DNA of 44,107 bases from Planctomycetota bacterium (GTDB taxonomy: Bacteria; Planctomycetota; Planctomycetia; Pirellulales; Pirellulaceae): positions 1 through 44,107 of the forward strand of contig JAPLNL010000049.1 in assembly GCA_026692905.1 (NCBI GenBank), in the 5' to 3' direction. The translations under genes and the position numbers were made by a program. How positions within the stretch are numbered: the first letter of the stretch is position 1; each line of letters opens with the position of its first letter. Below the pieces are notes generated by a model. It made no database searches and was not told where the DNA came from. It saw only the letters and a list, made by a program, of their open reading frames with translations. This document shows positions 35,987 to 44,088 of the stretch, piece after piece.

Positions 35987-36025
35987 AGCGAGCGGCGGGT
36001 CAATGCCGATAGCTACGAAAGAGTT

Positions 36026-36781
36026 TTGGGGCCAGTCGACGCCACAACTTGGATTCGTGTTTCTGAAAACGAATCGAAGCCTGAGTTATTGCTCGAGATT
36101 GTGAACGTGGAGCCACGAACCATTCCGAACATTGTCAGACGGGTGCGTCGGCTTTTTGATCTGGATGCTGACTTATCCGCGGTCTATTCGGTCTTTGCGG
36201 AGGAGCCCCTGCTGGCCAGAGGCATAGAGCGACATCCCGGTATAAGAGTGCCTGGCGGCTGGGACGGATTTGAAGTCGCAGTGCGTGCGGTGCTTGGTCA
36301 ACAAATTAGCGTTGCCGGGGCGACAACTCTGGCGCAACGTCTTGTTCGCAGTTATGGTGGGCAACGAATTGACGGACCGGCCGGATTAGATCGATGCTTT
36401 CCGAATCCTGAATCGCTGGTCGACGCCTCGTTAGAGAAGCTAGGATTGCCGAGAGCACGCGCAGCTACGCTCCGTAGTTTGGCAAGTGCGGTTTTGGATG
36501 GACGAGTCGGCTTTCATTCTGGCCAGCGACTGGATGATTTTGTTGCCAATTTTATCGCACTTCCCGGCATAGGAGCCTGGACGGCGCAGTATGTCGCCAT
36601 GCGTGCACTGAGCCATCCCGATGCCTTTCCCGCCGGCGATTTGGTTTTGCAGCAAGTTCTAGGTCAAGGCAAGCGATTGGGCATTCGGGAAACGGAATCG
36701 CGTTCCCAAGTCTGGCGACCGTGGCGTGCCTACGCCGTTTTACATCTTTGGCACCTATCTGGCGAGACAACGAAAGAGTGA
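36026..36781 (+). CDS. alkA: DNA-3-methyladenine glycosylase AlkA family, N-terminally truncated
   Basis: A 251-residue HhH-GPD glycosylase removing alkylated purines from DNA. Visible are GWDGFEVAVRAVLGQQISV, the helix-hairpin-helix LPGIGAWTAQYVAMRAL, and Asp205 in AFPAGDL, which aligns with the catalytic Asp238 of E. coli AlkA. The only in-frame start is TTG 36026. However, codons just upstream (35990-36025) still read like AlkA (VNADSYERVL, compare VADSYYARSL in E. coli) and run back to a TAA at 35984. The first 45 or so residues of the family are therefore missing, and the gene begins 39 bp after the TlpA-like gene. The retained domain may be active, as shorter homologues exist. The ogt gene follows after 3 bp, so both are probably one repair operon. 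Confidence 0.85.
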   Translation: MGPVDATTWIRVSENESKPELLLEIVNVEPRTIPNIVRRVRRLFDLDADLSAVYSVFAEEPLLARGIERHPGIRVPGGWDGFEVAVRAVLGQQISVAGATTLAQRLVRSYGGQRIDGPAGLDRCFPNPESLVDASLEKLGLPRARAATLRSLASAVLDGRVGFHSGQRLDDFVANFIALPGIGAWTAQYVAMRALSHPDAFPAGDLVLQQVLGQGKRLGIRETESRSQVWRPWRAYAVLHLWHLSGETTKE

Positions 36782-36784
36782 GTC

Positions 36785-37252
36785 ATGTGGTTTGATCGAT
36801 TTAAGACGCCCATCGGGTTATTAACCGTCGCGGTTGATGCGTCTGGCTTAAGGTATGTCCTGTTTGAAAACAACAAGCATGAGCCAACTCAGGTAGGCTG
36901 GCGTTGCGATAGCAATGCTACGCGCGAGCCTCGCGAGCAATTGCTCGAGTATCTAGCTGGAGTCCGTAAAGTGTTCGACTTGCAACTAAGTCTCGCGGGG
37001 ACGGACTTTCAACAACGAACATGGCGAATGCTCGGCCAAATTCCGTATGGGGACACGTGGAGTTACGCGGAACTGGCGACACGCGTTGGTTCGCCAAAAG
37101 CGGTTCGTGCGGTCGGTGCCGCCAATGGACGCAACCCGCTTCCCATCGTGCTTCCGTGCCATCGAGTAATCGGCAGCAACGGAAGCTTGACCGGTTTTGG
37201 TGGTGGACTTCCTACAAAGAAGTGGCTACTCGAGCTTGAAAAAGTGGGATAG
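36785..37252 (+). CDS. ogt: Methylated-DNA-[protein]-cysteine methyltransferase
   Basis: A 155-residue repair protein that removes O6-alkyl groups from guanine onto its own cysteine. The acceptor is Cys125 in LPCHRVIG; IPYGDTWSYAELATRVGSPKAVRAVG (helix-turn-helix) and TGFGGGLPTKKWLLELE are the other family signatures. It begins 3 bp after the truncated alkA. Its last codons and TAG stop (37250-37252) lie in the left arm of an inverted repeat. No Ada-type regulator is present in the window. Confidence 0.95.
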   Translation: MWFDRFKTPIGLLTVAVDASGLRYVLFENNKHEPTQVGWRCDSNATREPREQLLEYLAGVRKVFDLQLSLAGTDFQQRTWRMLGQIPYGDTWSYAELATRVGSPKAVRAVGAANGRNPLPIVLPCHRVIGSNGSLTGFGGGLPTKKWLLELEKVG

Positions 37253-37373
37253 GCTTCCAGCCTGTCGCCTTGGGGTTGAGTCTTTTGAAAGACAAACCTT
37301 TGTTTTGATATTCTTTAAGCTTCAGTGACAGGCTGGAGAAAGTGCGAGCGACAGGCTGGAAGCCTATCCCACT
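37243..37373. repeat. Inverted repeat F6 over two convergent stop codons
   Basis: The arms 37243-37268 and 37348-37373 (26 nt, perfect by eye; core GGCTTCCAGCCTGTCGC and its complement) enclose 79 nt, inside which a shorter GACAGGCTGGAG occurs (37327-37338). The left arm contains the ogt stop and the right arm ends at the stop of the Ppx/GppA gene. It can form a long stem on either strand and so terminate both genes. Confidence 0.85.
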
Positions 37374-38959
37374 CAGCCTGTTTCGCTTCGCAAGAACACA
37401 CTCATTCCGAAGACTTCTTCGAACAAATCGCCGGACTGACGAACGGTCAGTTGCTCAAGCGAAACGTCTTCGATTCCATGCGTTGTGATGGTGAGTCGGT
37501 CGCCATCGCGACGGCAACGGATGTTGCTGATGCGTTGCGAACGCGATTCGTCCAATGCAATCGCTAGCCTTAGAATGGCCGCTAGCTTGGCGACTGCAAC
37601 TCGGTCATTGCGATCCAAAGTCGCATAGCCTTCGTGGTCCGGCTGAGGCGATGAACGTCGATGGTATCGAACAATCAATGCCACCAGCAGTACGTCTCGA
37701 ACCGAAAGCCCAAACAACTCGCTGTTGCGAATAATGTACATCGCATGCTTGTGATGGCTTCGCGCGTTGATGAAAGTGCCGATTTCATGAAGCAGTGCCG
37801 ACAAGTAAAGGATCAACTCCATTCGCTGGTCAAGCTGGTGCTCTTCGACCAAATCGGAGAACAACTTTCGAGACAAAGTTGCCACGTGACGCGCATGCGT
37901 CTCGTCAAATCCAAGCTTCCGTCCTAAATTGATTGCGGAGCGAATGATCTGATTGCGGAACTCAGCGGTCCAGGCGTCCCTCACCGCCAGATCACTTAAG
38001 AGCCCATCCCGTAAGTTCGTGTCGGCGATATGAATCTGATCGCAATGGAACTCCTTTGCGAGCAATACATAGCTCATCAAGGCCGGCCATACGGTGTCGG
38101 CATCGGCATAGGTTAATCCAAAGCGTGCAACGAGTTCTTCTTCCTTGAGCACACTGACCAGTTTGGCAAATTCCATGAGGCCATCGACCGGCACACTGCA
38201 GATCTGTTTATTGAACTCAGAGCCAGGCACATTGGCTGCTGCCAGCCGAACGTCGCCGCCGATCGCGACCATTTGAATTTGTTTGTCCGAGTCCACATGC
38301 TCATAGATTTGATGCACGAGGCGATGGATTTGGCTTTCAATAATCGAACGTTGTTTGGCGTGCGAGGTGTTGAGCCGGTCGACTTGCTCCAACAATCGAA
38401 GTGAACCAAGACGATAGGTATTGGAAAACAGGACGTTTCCACCTCGAACCACCAAAATCTCGGTGCTACCGCTGCCGACTTCGACAACGATCGTCTTAAC
38501 TGAGGCGAGGGCCGGATTGGCTTGCAAAAGGGGTTGGATCCCCATGTACGTGATTCGGTTGACTTCGGCCTCGTCGAGCGATTCGACTTCGAGGCCGGTC
38601 GCAATGTACATCCGATCGATGAATGCCAAACGGTTACTGGCTTCACGCACCGCGCTGGTAGCAACCACACGCACTTGATCGGGGCGAGAAATCCCGAATT
38701 CCTGCATCAGCCGGCGGTAACTCTTGAGAACAACGGCGCATTCCTCAATGCTTTGACGGCGAATGCGTTGGATGGCAAAGGTGTCTTTTCCCAGTGAAAC
38801 CGCTTGAGAAACTTCCTCCAATATACGAACATTGCCACGAGGATCAATTTCGGCAATTGCCATCCGTACGCTGGTTGCCCCGATGTCCACGACAGCGACA
38901 GGACGGGCAGCAGGGGAAACGGCGGGAGCAGAGGTCCGATTTAAGGGGACTGACGACAT
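37373..38959 (-). CDS. Ppx/GppA phosphatase with C-terminal HD-like domain
   Basis: A 528-residue cytoplasmic protein. The N-terminal actin-like ATPase fold has VVDIGATSVRMAIAEID (phosphate 1 loop), QVRVVATSAVREASNR and IVVEVGSGSTEILVV (phosphate 2 loop), characteristic of exopolyphosphatase/pppGpp phosphatases. The C-terminal domain has HVATLSRKLF, SALLHEIGTFIN and HHKHAMYIIRN; the second metal motif reads His-Glu rather than His-Asp, as in many Ppx/GppA proteins. The role may be polyphosphate or (p)ppGpp hydrolysis; the two cannot be told apart by eye. It is convergent with ogt and divergent from the Cys-rich gene. Confidence 0.92.
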   Translation of the reverse strand: MSSVPLNRTSAPAVSPAARPVAVVDIGATSVRMAIAEIDPRGNVRILEEVSQAVSLGKDTFAIQRIRRQSIEECAVVLKSYRRLMQEFGISRPDQVRVVATSAVREASNRLAFIDRMYIATGLEVESLDEAEVNRITYMGIQPLLQANPALASVKTIVVEVGSGSTEILVVRGGNVLFSNTYRLGSLRLLEQVDRLNTSHAKQRSIIESQIHRLVHQIYEHVDSDKQIQMVAIGGDVRLAAANVPGSEFNKQICSVPVDGLMEFAKLVSVLKEEELVARFGLTYADADTVWPALMSYVLLAKEFHCDQIHIADTNLRDGLLSDLAVRDAWTAEFRNQIIRSAINLGRKLGFDETHARHVATLSRKLFSDLVEEHQLDQRMELILYLSALLHEIGTFINARSHHKHAMYIIRNSELFGLSVRDVLLVALIVRYHRRSSPQPDHEGYATLDRNDRVAVAKLAAILRLAIALDESRSQRISNIRCRRDGDRLTITTHGIEDVSLEQLTVRQSGDLFEEVFGMSVFLRSETG

Positions 38960-39180
38960 AGGTTTTGGGTACGGAAGATTCGATTTCAGAGCAAATTAAT
39001 AAGGAATCGATGATAGCCGGGATCGGCTCCGGTTTGTAGACTGTTCTGCGAATCAATTCCGTTTCCATTTCGATCTTTAATCTTTTTCCGGAATTGGCTA
39101 AAGTTTGTCAATCGAGCGGGAGCACATTGCTAATCCCGACAACAACCCTTAAGTCAATCGACTTTTTCGGAGATGCGAGC

Positions 39181-40419
39181 ATGGACGCAGCGTCAAAATT
39201 CAAAGCATTTATCGTTGCTTTGGTAGCCAGTTTCGGAACAATTTCAGTCGCGTATGGTGACGATTCGGATCCAAAATCTCCTTGTATCGCCAAGGAGTCT
39301 TGTACCGCCAAGGAATATCGAACAGGGGTCGTACCCAAAAGCCCCTGCACAGACGGGGTCTGTTGCGATGGCCAAGTTTGCGAAGTTGGCAAATGTGCCG
39401 ATGGCAAATGCATCCATGGTAATTGCAATGTTGCTGGCAATTGCGATGTGGATTTGCAGCTGGTTCCTTCCAAAACCGGGATTGCAGCTTTTGTCAGCGA
39501 ATGGCTGTCCAAAAGCCCAAGGTTTTCCTTAGGATTTGCTGTCCATTACGGGGATTCCGAACAGGCTGCAAATGACCTGCCTCGCGTCGAGCTTCAAAAA
39601 CTTGATCCTAGGGCAGGCAAAACTCAGGTCTCCTCTTCCATCGCCAGACCGATGCGGTTTACTCAGCAAGTCCCGAAAGTCCAGCTAGGCGAACTCGTTA
39701 GCGATGTCATCATTTGCGGGCATCGGATCTGTTCAGGCAACAAATGCTACGACGTCAAGGACGAGCCAGTTACCGGTAAGGCTTGCGACAAATCAGAAGA
39801 AGCGAATGTTGTTGCCGATGAAGAGTTGGAGCAAATCCTTGTTCTCCCACTGGCTCCACCGCCACCGCCGGGCGTAGATATTGCACTCGATGGTGACGGA
39901 AACGCAGAAACCGAAGCCGCATCGATTCTTCGAAATAGCGGTTTAGGAAACGTGAGTATTTCGCTTCCTGTGACCACGGTTGTCGACTTGTTGGTCGCCA
40001 ATACGGAACTCTCGACTCGCTTAGAAATGACTAGTCAGTTGATGGACGAACGCCAAGCTTCGATGGACAAGCTCCAGTCGCTGGCCCATCGAAATGCCAC
40101 CCTTGCCACCCAACTCGCTGTCGCTGAAGCACGCAACCAAATGTCGGACGCTCTCACAGCAAGCGTGATGGAACGAGCCGAGTTGGTTGTGAAACTTGCC
40201 GCTCTCGATTCGACATCGTCCAAGGCACCAAGCACGAATGCGGTGAAGACCATCCAAGAAGACCTTTCGAATATTCGACGACAGATCGCTCTCTTGAGAC
40301 GTTCTCCCGTACCGTTTGCACAAAGCTACGTCGGTATTCAACCCTACGTGCCAACGGCACAACTGCCCAAGACCGAGCTCACTTGCGAGGGCGACGAAAC
40401 CTCCAACATTGCGAAGTAA
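39181..40419 (+). CDS. Secreted Cys-rich coiled-coil protein, unknown
   Basis: A 412-residue protein. The ATG at 39181 is chosen because GGAG lies just upstream and a signal segment follows (FIVALVASFGTISVAYG); an in-frame ATG at 39094 would precede it with unlikely residues. Residues 35-88 hold ten cysteines in short repeats (CCDGQVCEVGKCADGKC), and another cluster VIICGHRICSGNKC lies near 208. A Pro-rich turn (APPPPPGVD) and a predicted coiled coil (about 270-350, MTSQLMDERQASMDKLQSL) follow. I do not recognise the family. The Cys pattern could bind metal or be disulfide-linked. A strong intrinsic terminator follows. Confidence 0.72.
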   Translation: MDAASKFKAFIVALVASFGTISVAYGDDSDPKSPCIAKESCTAKEYRTGVVPKSPCTDGVCCDGQVCEVGKCADGKCIHGNCNVAGNCDVDLQLVPSKTGIAAFVSEWLSKSPRFSLGFAVHYGDSEQAANDLPRVELQKLDPRAGKTQVSSSIARPMRFTQQVPKVQLGELVSDVIICGHRICSGNKCYDVKDEPVTGKACDKSEEANVVADEELEQILVLPLAPPPPPGVDIALDGDGNAETEAASILRNSGLGNVSISLPVTTVVDLLVANTELSTRLEMTSQLMDERQASMDKLQSLAHRNATLATQLAVAEARNQMSDALTASVMERAELVVKLAALDSTSSKAPSTNAVKTIQEDLSNIRRQIALLRRSPVPFAQSYVGIQPYVPTAQLPKTELTCEGDETSNIAK

Positions 40420-40464
40420 ACTTCGCTAAAATAGTGGCAGCGGAAATTTTGCCGCCCAATCACA

Positions 40465-40501
40465 AAACACCCGCTGGTCCATCCGGCGGGTGTTTGTCTT
40501 T
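40465..40501 (+). terminator. Rho-independent terminator
   Basis: The stem AAACACCCGC (40465-40474) pairs perfectly with GCGGGTGTTT (40486-40495) around an 11-nt loop and is followed by GTCTTTTT. It ends the Cys-rich gene's transcript, only about 15 bp before the moeA start, so moeA's promoter must overlap it or lie upstream. Confidence 0.85.
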
Positions 40502-40515
40502 TTACCAACATTCGC

Positions 40516-41712
40516 ATGCAATCCCTCCCCCAGATAGATCTCATCTCCGCCAAGATGGATCAGCTAAAATCACACTTGCAAGTTGTCGGCGTGGAACAGC
40601 TTGCGGCCATTCAGTCCTCCGGGCGTGTCGTCGCTCAAAACGTTCGAGCTTTTCGCGATAGTCCTGCTACCGATGTCTCCGCCATGGATGGATACGCTGT
40701 GCGATGGGCGGACATCGATGGCAACCCTCTCCCGGTGTTCGCCACCATTACGGCTGGCTCTGCCCCTCAGCAACTGGCGCCGAAGTCAGCCGTTCGAGTC
40801 TTTACCGGTGGACCAGTACCCTCGCAAGCAGACTGCGTCATTCGCCGCGAAGACTGTAGCGAGTCCGCTGCTCAGGTAATCTTCCAGGTGCCTAAAGAAT
40901 CCATTTCACAAGGGCTCAACATCCGGCGCAAAGGTGAGAACGCACAACGAGGAGATAGCGTTATTCCAAGCGGTTCCTTGCTGACGGCGAGCAGGTTTGC
41001 AGGGGCCATGACTTTCTTGGAGGAAAACACGATTGAAGTGCTCAAGAAAGTCCGCGTCCACATTATCAACACGGGTGATGAGCTGATCGAATTCGGACAA
41101 AAAATCGAACCTTGGCAAATCCGCGATTCCAACGGTCCGTTTCTCGAATCCATGCTCGCGAACCAAGAATGGCTCCAAACTCAGCGATCTAAGGTTTCGG
41201 ACCAACGAGCAGAAACCGAACGGGCCATCCATGACTCGCTTGCCCAGTGCGATGTGGTATTGCTGACAGGGGGCGTATCGATGGGTGATACGGATTATGT
41301 CCCCGATTCGATACGTTCGGTTGGAGGCCAAGTTGTGTTTCATCGAATTCCGATAAGACCAGGCCGACCAATGCTAGGTGCTTATGGGCCAAAAGGGCAA
41401 TTGATTCTTGGGCTACCCGGCAACCCGCTAAGCGTCGCGGTCACGTTTCGACGCTATGCAATGGAATTGATTCGGTATATGGGCGGTTTTTCAAGGCCTG
41501 CGCCAGTGCCATTGATGCCGCTTGAGTCCAGCGATGCCAAGACCATAGACTTGACCTGGTTTCGTCTCGTATCGTTGAGCCAAGAGGGGCGATTATCGTT
41601 GGTAACCAGCCAAGGCTCCGGCGATATCGCGTCGCTCATCCAATCCGATGGGTTCGTCGAAATACCACCCAACAACCAAGCCGCTGGAATGCGTAAGTTC
41701 TACGCATGGTAA
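40516..41712 (+). CDS. moeA: Molybdopterin molybdenumtransferase MoeA
   Basis: A 398-residue enzyme inserting molybdate into adenylylated molybdopterin in molybdenum-cofactor synthesis. Family motifs are visible: DVSAMDGYAVR, FTGGPVPSQADCVIRRED, INTGDELIE, IRDSNGPFL, LTGGVSMGDTDYVPD and LGLPGNPLSVAVTFRRY. The ATG at 40516 keeps the first helix of the fold; ATG 40555 is an alternative. No other cofactor genes are close. A REPIN-like element starts three bases after its stop. Confidence 0.95.
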   Translation: MQSLPQIDLISAKMDQLKSHLQVVGVEQLAAIQSSGRVVAQNVRAFRDSPATDVSAMDGYAVRWADIDGNPLPVFATITAGSAPQQLAPKSAVRVFTGGPVPSQADCVIRREDCSESAAQVIFQVPKESISQGLNIRRKGENAQRGDSVIPSGSLLTASRFAGAMTFLEENTIEVLKKVRVHIINTGDELIEFGQKIEPWQIRDSNGPFLESMLANQEWLQTQRSKVSDQRAETERAIHDSLAQCDVVLLTGGVSMGDTDYVPDSIRSVGGQVVFHRIPIRPGRPMLGAYGPKGQLILGLPGNPLSVAVTFRRYAMELIRYMGGFSRPAPVPLMPLESSDAKTIDLTWFRLVSLSQEGRLSLVTSQGSGDIASLIQSDGFVEIPPNNQAAGMRKFYAW

Positions 41713-41714
41713 GT

Positions 41715-41780
41715 GTAGCAGGCACATTCCATGTGCCGTCCGCCAAGATTCAGCTACAGCACACGGAGTGTGCATGCTAC
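41715..41780. repeat. REPIN-like element F4, copy 2
   Basis: The left arm GTAGCAGGCACATTCCATGT (41715) and the right arm CAGCACACGGAGTGTGCATG...CTAC (to 41780) are inverted, imperfect copies; each contains its own hairpin (GGCACA/TGTGCC and GCACAC/GTGTGC). The element fills almost the entire 75-bp gap between convergent moeA and the pseudouridine synthase gene. Related to 19823-19906. Confidence 0.8.
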
Positions 41781-41787
41781 TTCAGTC

Positions 41788-42474
41788 TCAACTTGGCCAA
41801 CCCACTGGATATTGCGCAATTACCGAAACAAGTTCTGCGTTTTGCGGATGTCGAAACTCGATTTTTCTTGCATGCAAAGCAATCGGTGACTCTCGTTCGC
41901 CTGGGACCGCCCCCATCCACTGGATGGAGCTACCATAAAGAATATCTCCCAGGATCGGGTAGCCATGTGAGGCAAATTGAAGACGAATCTGATGCATCCG
42001 CCCTGTTTCCAATTCAATTTCGACCAAGCTGACCGGCAAATCGCCCAATACATGCTGCCCCACCACGTGGAATCGCAAAATCGCTTGTTTGGCATCTGGA
42101 TCGGATGCGTTTACCAACTCTGCACGCGCTTCATCTGGAACCTTTCGCATCCAATCCGTCCATCTCGTCTCCGCAGGTTCATTCATTTCAGGAACGATTG
42201 CATGATAGATTTTGTTCACTTTTCGAGATGCAAACTGGTCGCTCAACCGTTTTAAAGCGCGTTGATTTCTTGCGACTACCATCGCTCCTGAAGTGACACG
42301 GTCGAGCCGATGCGGTATTCCGATGAACGGTGTGGGTGAGGCCGGATCGCGAGCTTGCAGTTGTTTGACAAGCGTTGTCTGCACACTGTCGATACCGGGA
42401 ACGGCTTGCGTGAGAATGCCACAAGGTTTGTTGATGACCAAGAACCAAGCGTTCTCGTGTAGAATTTCGATCAT
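41788..42474 (-). CDS. RluA family pseudouridine synthase
   Basis: A 228-residue protein isomerising uridine to pseudouridine in rRNA or tRNA. The catalytic Asp lies in PHRLDRVTSGAMVVAR; FLVINKPCGILTQAV at the N-terminus and ETGRMHQIRLQFASHGYPILGD are further RluA motifs. No S4 domain is present, as in the short RluA/TruC-like forms. I chose the ATG at 42474 (MIEILHEN). Upstream codons in the same frame run through a hairpin and T-tract (42496-42565) and are probably leader, not protein. The target site on RNA cannot be assigned. Confidence 0.9.
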   Translation of the reverse strand: MIEILHENAWFLVINKPCGILTQAVPGIDSVQTTLVKQLQARDPASPTPFIGIPHRLDRVTSGAMVVARNQRALKRLSDQFASRKVNKIYHAIVPEMNEPAETRWTDWMRKVPDEARAELVNASDPDAKQAILRFHVVGQHVLGDLPVSLVEIELETGRMHQIRLQFASHGYPILGDILYGSSIQWMGAVPGERESPIALHARKIEFRHPQNAELVSVIAQYPVGWPS

Positions 42475-42495
42475 AATCGACGATGCAGTCAGGGC

Positions 42496-42565
42496 AAAAA
42501 AAAACGAGAAGCACCGGCCACGAATTCGAGTCATCATGACTACGAGCTCATTGGGCTTCTCGTTA
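42496..42565 (-). ncRNA. Candidate small RNA or attenuator ahead of the pseudouridine synthase gene
   Basis: On the minus strand AACGAGAAGC (42564-42555) pairs with GCTTCTCGTT (42512-42503) and is followed by a run of T (42504-42496), the form of an intrinsic terminator with a 42-nt loop. Inside the loop TCGTAGTC and GACTCGA form a second stem with a bulged T. The stem begins where a predicted promoter (42573-42600) would start transcription, so a roughly 70-nt RNA is possible. It may be a separate sRNA or an attenuated leader of the gene at 42474. No Rfam family is recognised. Confidence 0.45.
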
Positions 42566-42572
42566 TGTTTAT

Positions 42573-42600
42573 GTTCTAGTATTTGTAGGGCACGGGTCAA
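42573..42600 (-). promoter_or_regulatory. Sigma70-like promoter toward the candidate small RNA
   Basis: On the minus strand, TTGACC (42600-42595) and TAGAAC (42578-42573) are separated by 16 bp, resembling a -35/-10 pair. The expected start, near 42566, coincides with the first bases of the terminator-like stem. The call rests on consensus only. Confidence 0.4.
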
Positions 42601-42657
42601 GTGGTAAAACGGCTTCACCCCCAAAAGTTATTCTAACATGATCCAAGAAAAGCGCGC

Positions 42658-44076
42658 ATGAGTTCGGACCAGTACCCAGAGTCGATTCACTTCGTAACAG
42701 GTAAGCTTGCTGAACCTGCGCTGCGCGAGATTGTTGCTTCGATTGCGATCAAGCAAGGATTCGAATACACCATCGACGTGTTGCCTATCACGGTTGCAGC
42801 GCTTATGACACCTCAGTGGTTGCTTAAGCATATGCGCATACCCGAGCATGCAACGCGAGTGGTTCTTCCCGGTTATCTTCAAACAGGTATCGATGAGATT
42901 CGATCTGCTGTTTCAACGCCGATTGAATGTGGTCCGAAGGATGTCCGTGACCTACCCATCCTGTTCGGTCGAAAGCGATTCAAAGGAGATGACTATGGTC
43001 AATTTTCGATCGAAATAATTGCGGAAATTAACTATGCGCCGAGACTTTCGATCGAAGCCCTCATTGCTCAAGCGAGGCGGCTCGTCAGCGATGGGGCCGA
43101 TCGAGTTGATCTGGGTTGTGAGCCAGGCTTTCGATGGTCGCAAGTCGCCGATGCGGTTAAGACGCTCAGAGACTTAGGGATCGCGCTTTCCATTGATACC
43201 TTTGACACATGGGAAGCATCCGCTGCAATTGCTGCTGGCGCCACATTGGTCCTGTCGGTCAACAAAACCAACCGTCATGCTGCAATCGATTGGGGATGCG
43301 AAGTGGTCGTGGTGCCCGACGAAACAGCTGAGTTTGAACCGAGCTTGCTTGAGACAGTTGATTTCCTGGCCAATAAAAATATCCCTTTTCGTCTCGATCC
43401 CATTTTGGAACCGATTGGTTGTGGTTTTGCAGCATCGCTGGGCCGCTATCTCAAGACGCGAGCCATGTTTCCAGAAGCCGCCATGATGATGGGGATTGGG
43501 AATTTGACTGAGCTGACCGATTGTGATTCGGCTGGCTTGAACACCTTACTCCTAGGCTTTTGCGAAGAGCAACAAATTGGAAGTGTGCTGACCACACAAG
43601 TGATATCATGGGCTCAGTCTAGCGTTAAGGAATGCGACCTTGCTCGGCGGCTCGTCAACTATGCGGTTCGTCACAAGATACCACCGAAGCATTTTGAGGA
43701 GCGATTGGTGATGCTGCGAGATCCGTCTCGAGCGAACTTCTCTGCCGATTCGATTGAGAGCTTGGTTTCGAACATCAAGGACAATAACTATCGAATCCTC
43801 ATCGACGACCAGCAATTGCATTTGATCAGCGCGGGTGTTCACATTCGTGGAACCGATCCATTTGACATGATGGAAGAACTCATGAGCTTGCCTGAGTCGA
43901 GAAACGTAGACCAGTCGCATGCGTTCTACTTGGGCTTTGAACTGGCCAAGGCACTGACGGCCTTAACGCTTGGCAAACGGTACGAACAAGACGAATCGTT
44001 GCGATGGGGGATGCACACGCGGGAAGAAAGACATCATCGATTGGCTCGGAAGTCCAAGTCGCGAAAGAAGGAGTAG
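42658..44076 (+). CDS. Dihydropteroate-synthase-like DUF6513 protein
   Basis: A 472-residue cytoplasmic protein with an N-terminal domain (FVTGKLAEPALREIV ... VVLPGYLQ, about 1-110) followed by a TIM-barrel related to dihydropteroate synthase (IEIIAEINYAPRLSIEALIAQARRLVSDGADRVDLGCEPG; IALSIDTFDTWEASAAIAAGA). It matches the dihydropteroate-synthase-related family found in methanogens, methylotrophs and planctomycetes, where it belongs with the tetrahydromethanopterin-linked C1 genes and may take part in making that cofactor. The remaining C1 genes are not in the window. The start at 42658 (ATGAGTTCG) fits the family N-terminus. Confidence 0.88.
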   Translation: MSSDQYPESIHFVTGKLAEPALREIVASIAIKQGFEYTIDVLPITVAALMTPQWLLKHMRIPEHATRVVLPGYLQTGIDEIRSAVSTPIECGPKDVRDLPILFGRKRFKGDDYGQFSIEIIAEINYAPRLSIEALIAQARRLVSDGADRVDLGCEPGFRWSQVADAVKTLRDLGIALSIDTFDTWEASAAIAAGATLVLSVNKTNRHAAIDWGCEVVVVPDETAEFEPSLLETVDFLANKNIPFRLDPILEPIGCGFAASLGRYLKTRAMFPEAAMMMGIGNLTELTDCDSAGLNTLLLGFCEEQQIGSVLTTQVISWAQSSVKECDLARRLVNYAVRHKIPPKHFEERLVMLRDPSRANFSADSIESLVSNIKDNNYRILIDDQQLHLISAGVHIRGTDPFDMMEELMSLPESRNVDQSHAFYLGFELAKALTALTLGKRYEQDESLRWGMHTREERHHRLARKSKSRKKE

Positions 44077-44088
44077 TGGTTGAGGCGC

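Noticed and set aside
39094-39180. Longer start for the Cys-rich gene
   Set aside because: It lacks a ribosome binding site and would put the signal peptide behind 29 ordinary residues.
42588-42630. tRNA-like sequence (GTCAAGTGGTAAAACGG) resembling a D-arm
   Set aside because: The D-stem does not pair, there is no T-loop or acceptor pairing, and it overlaps the predicted promoter.
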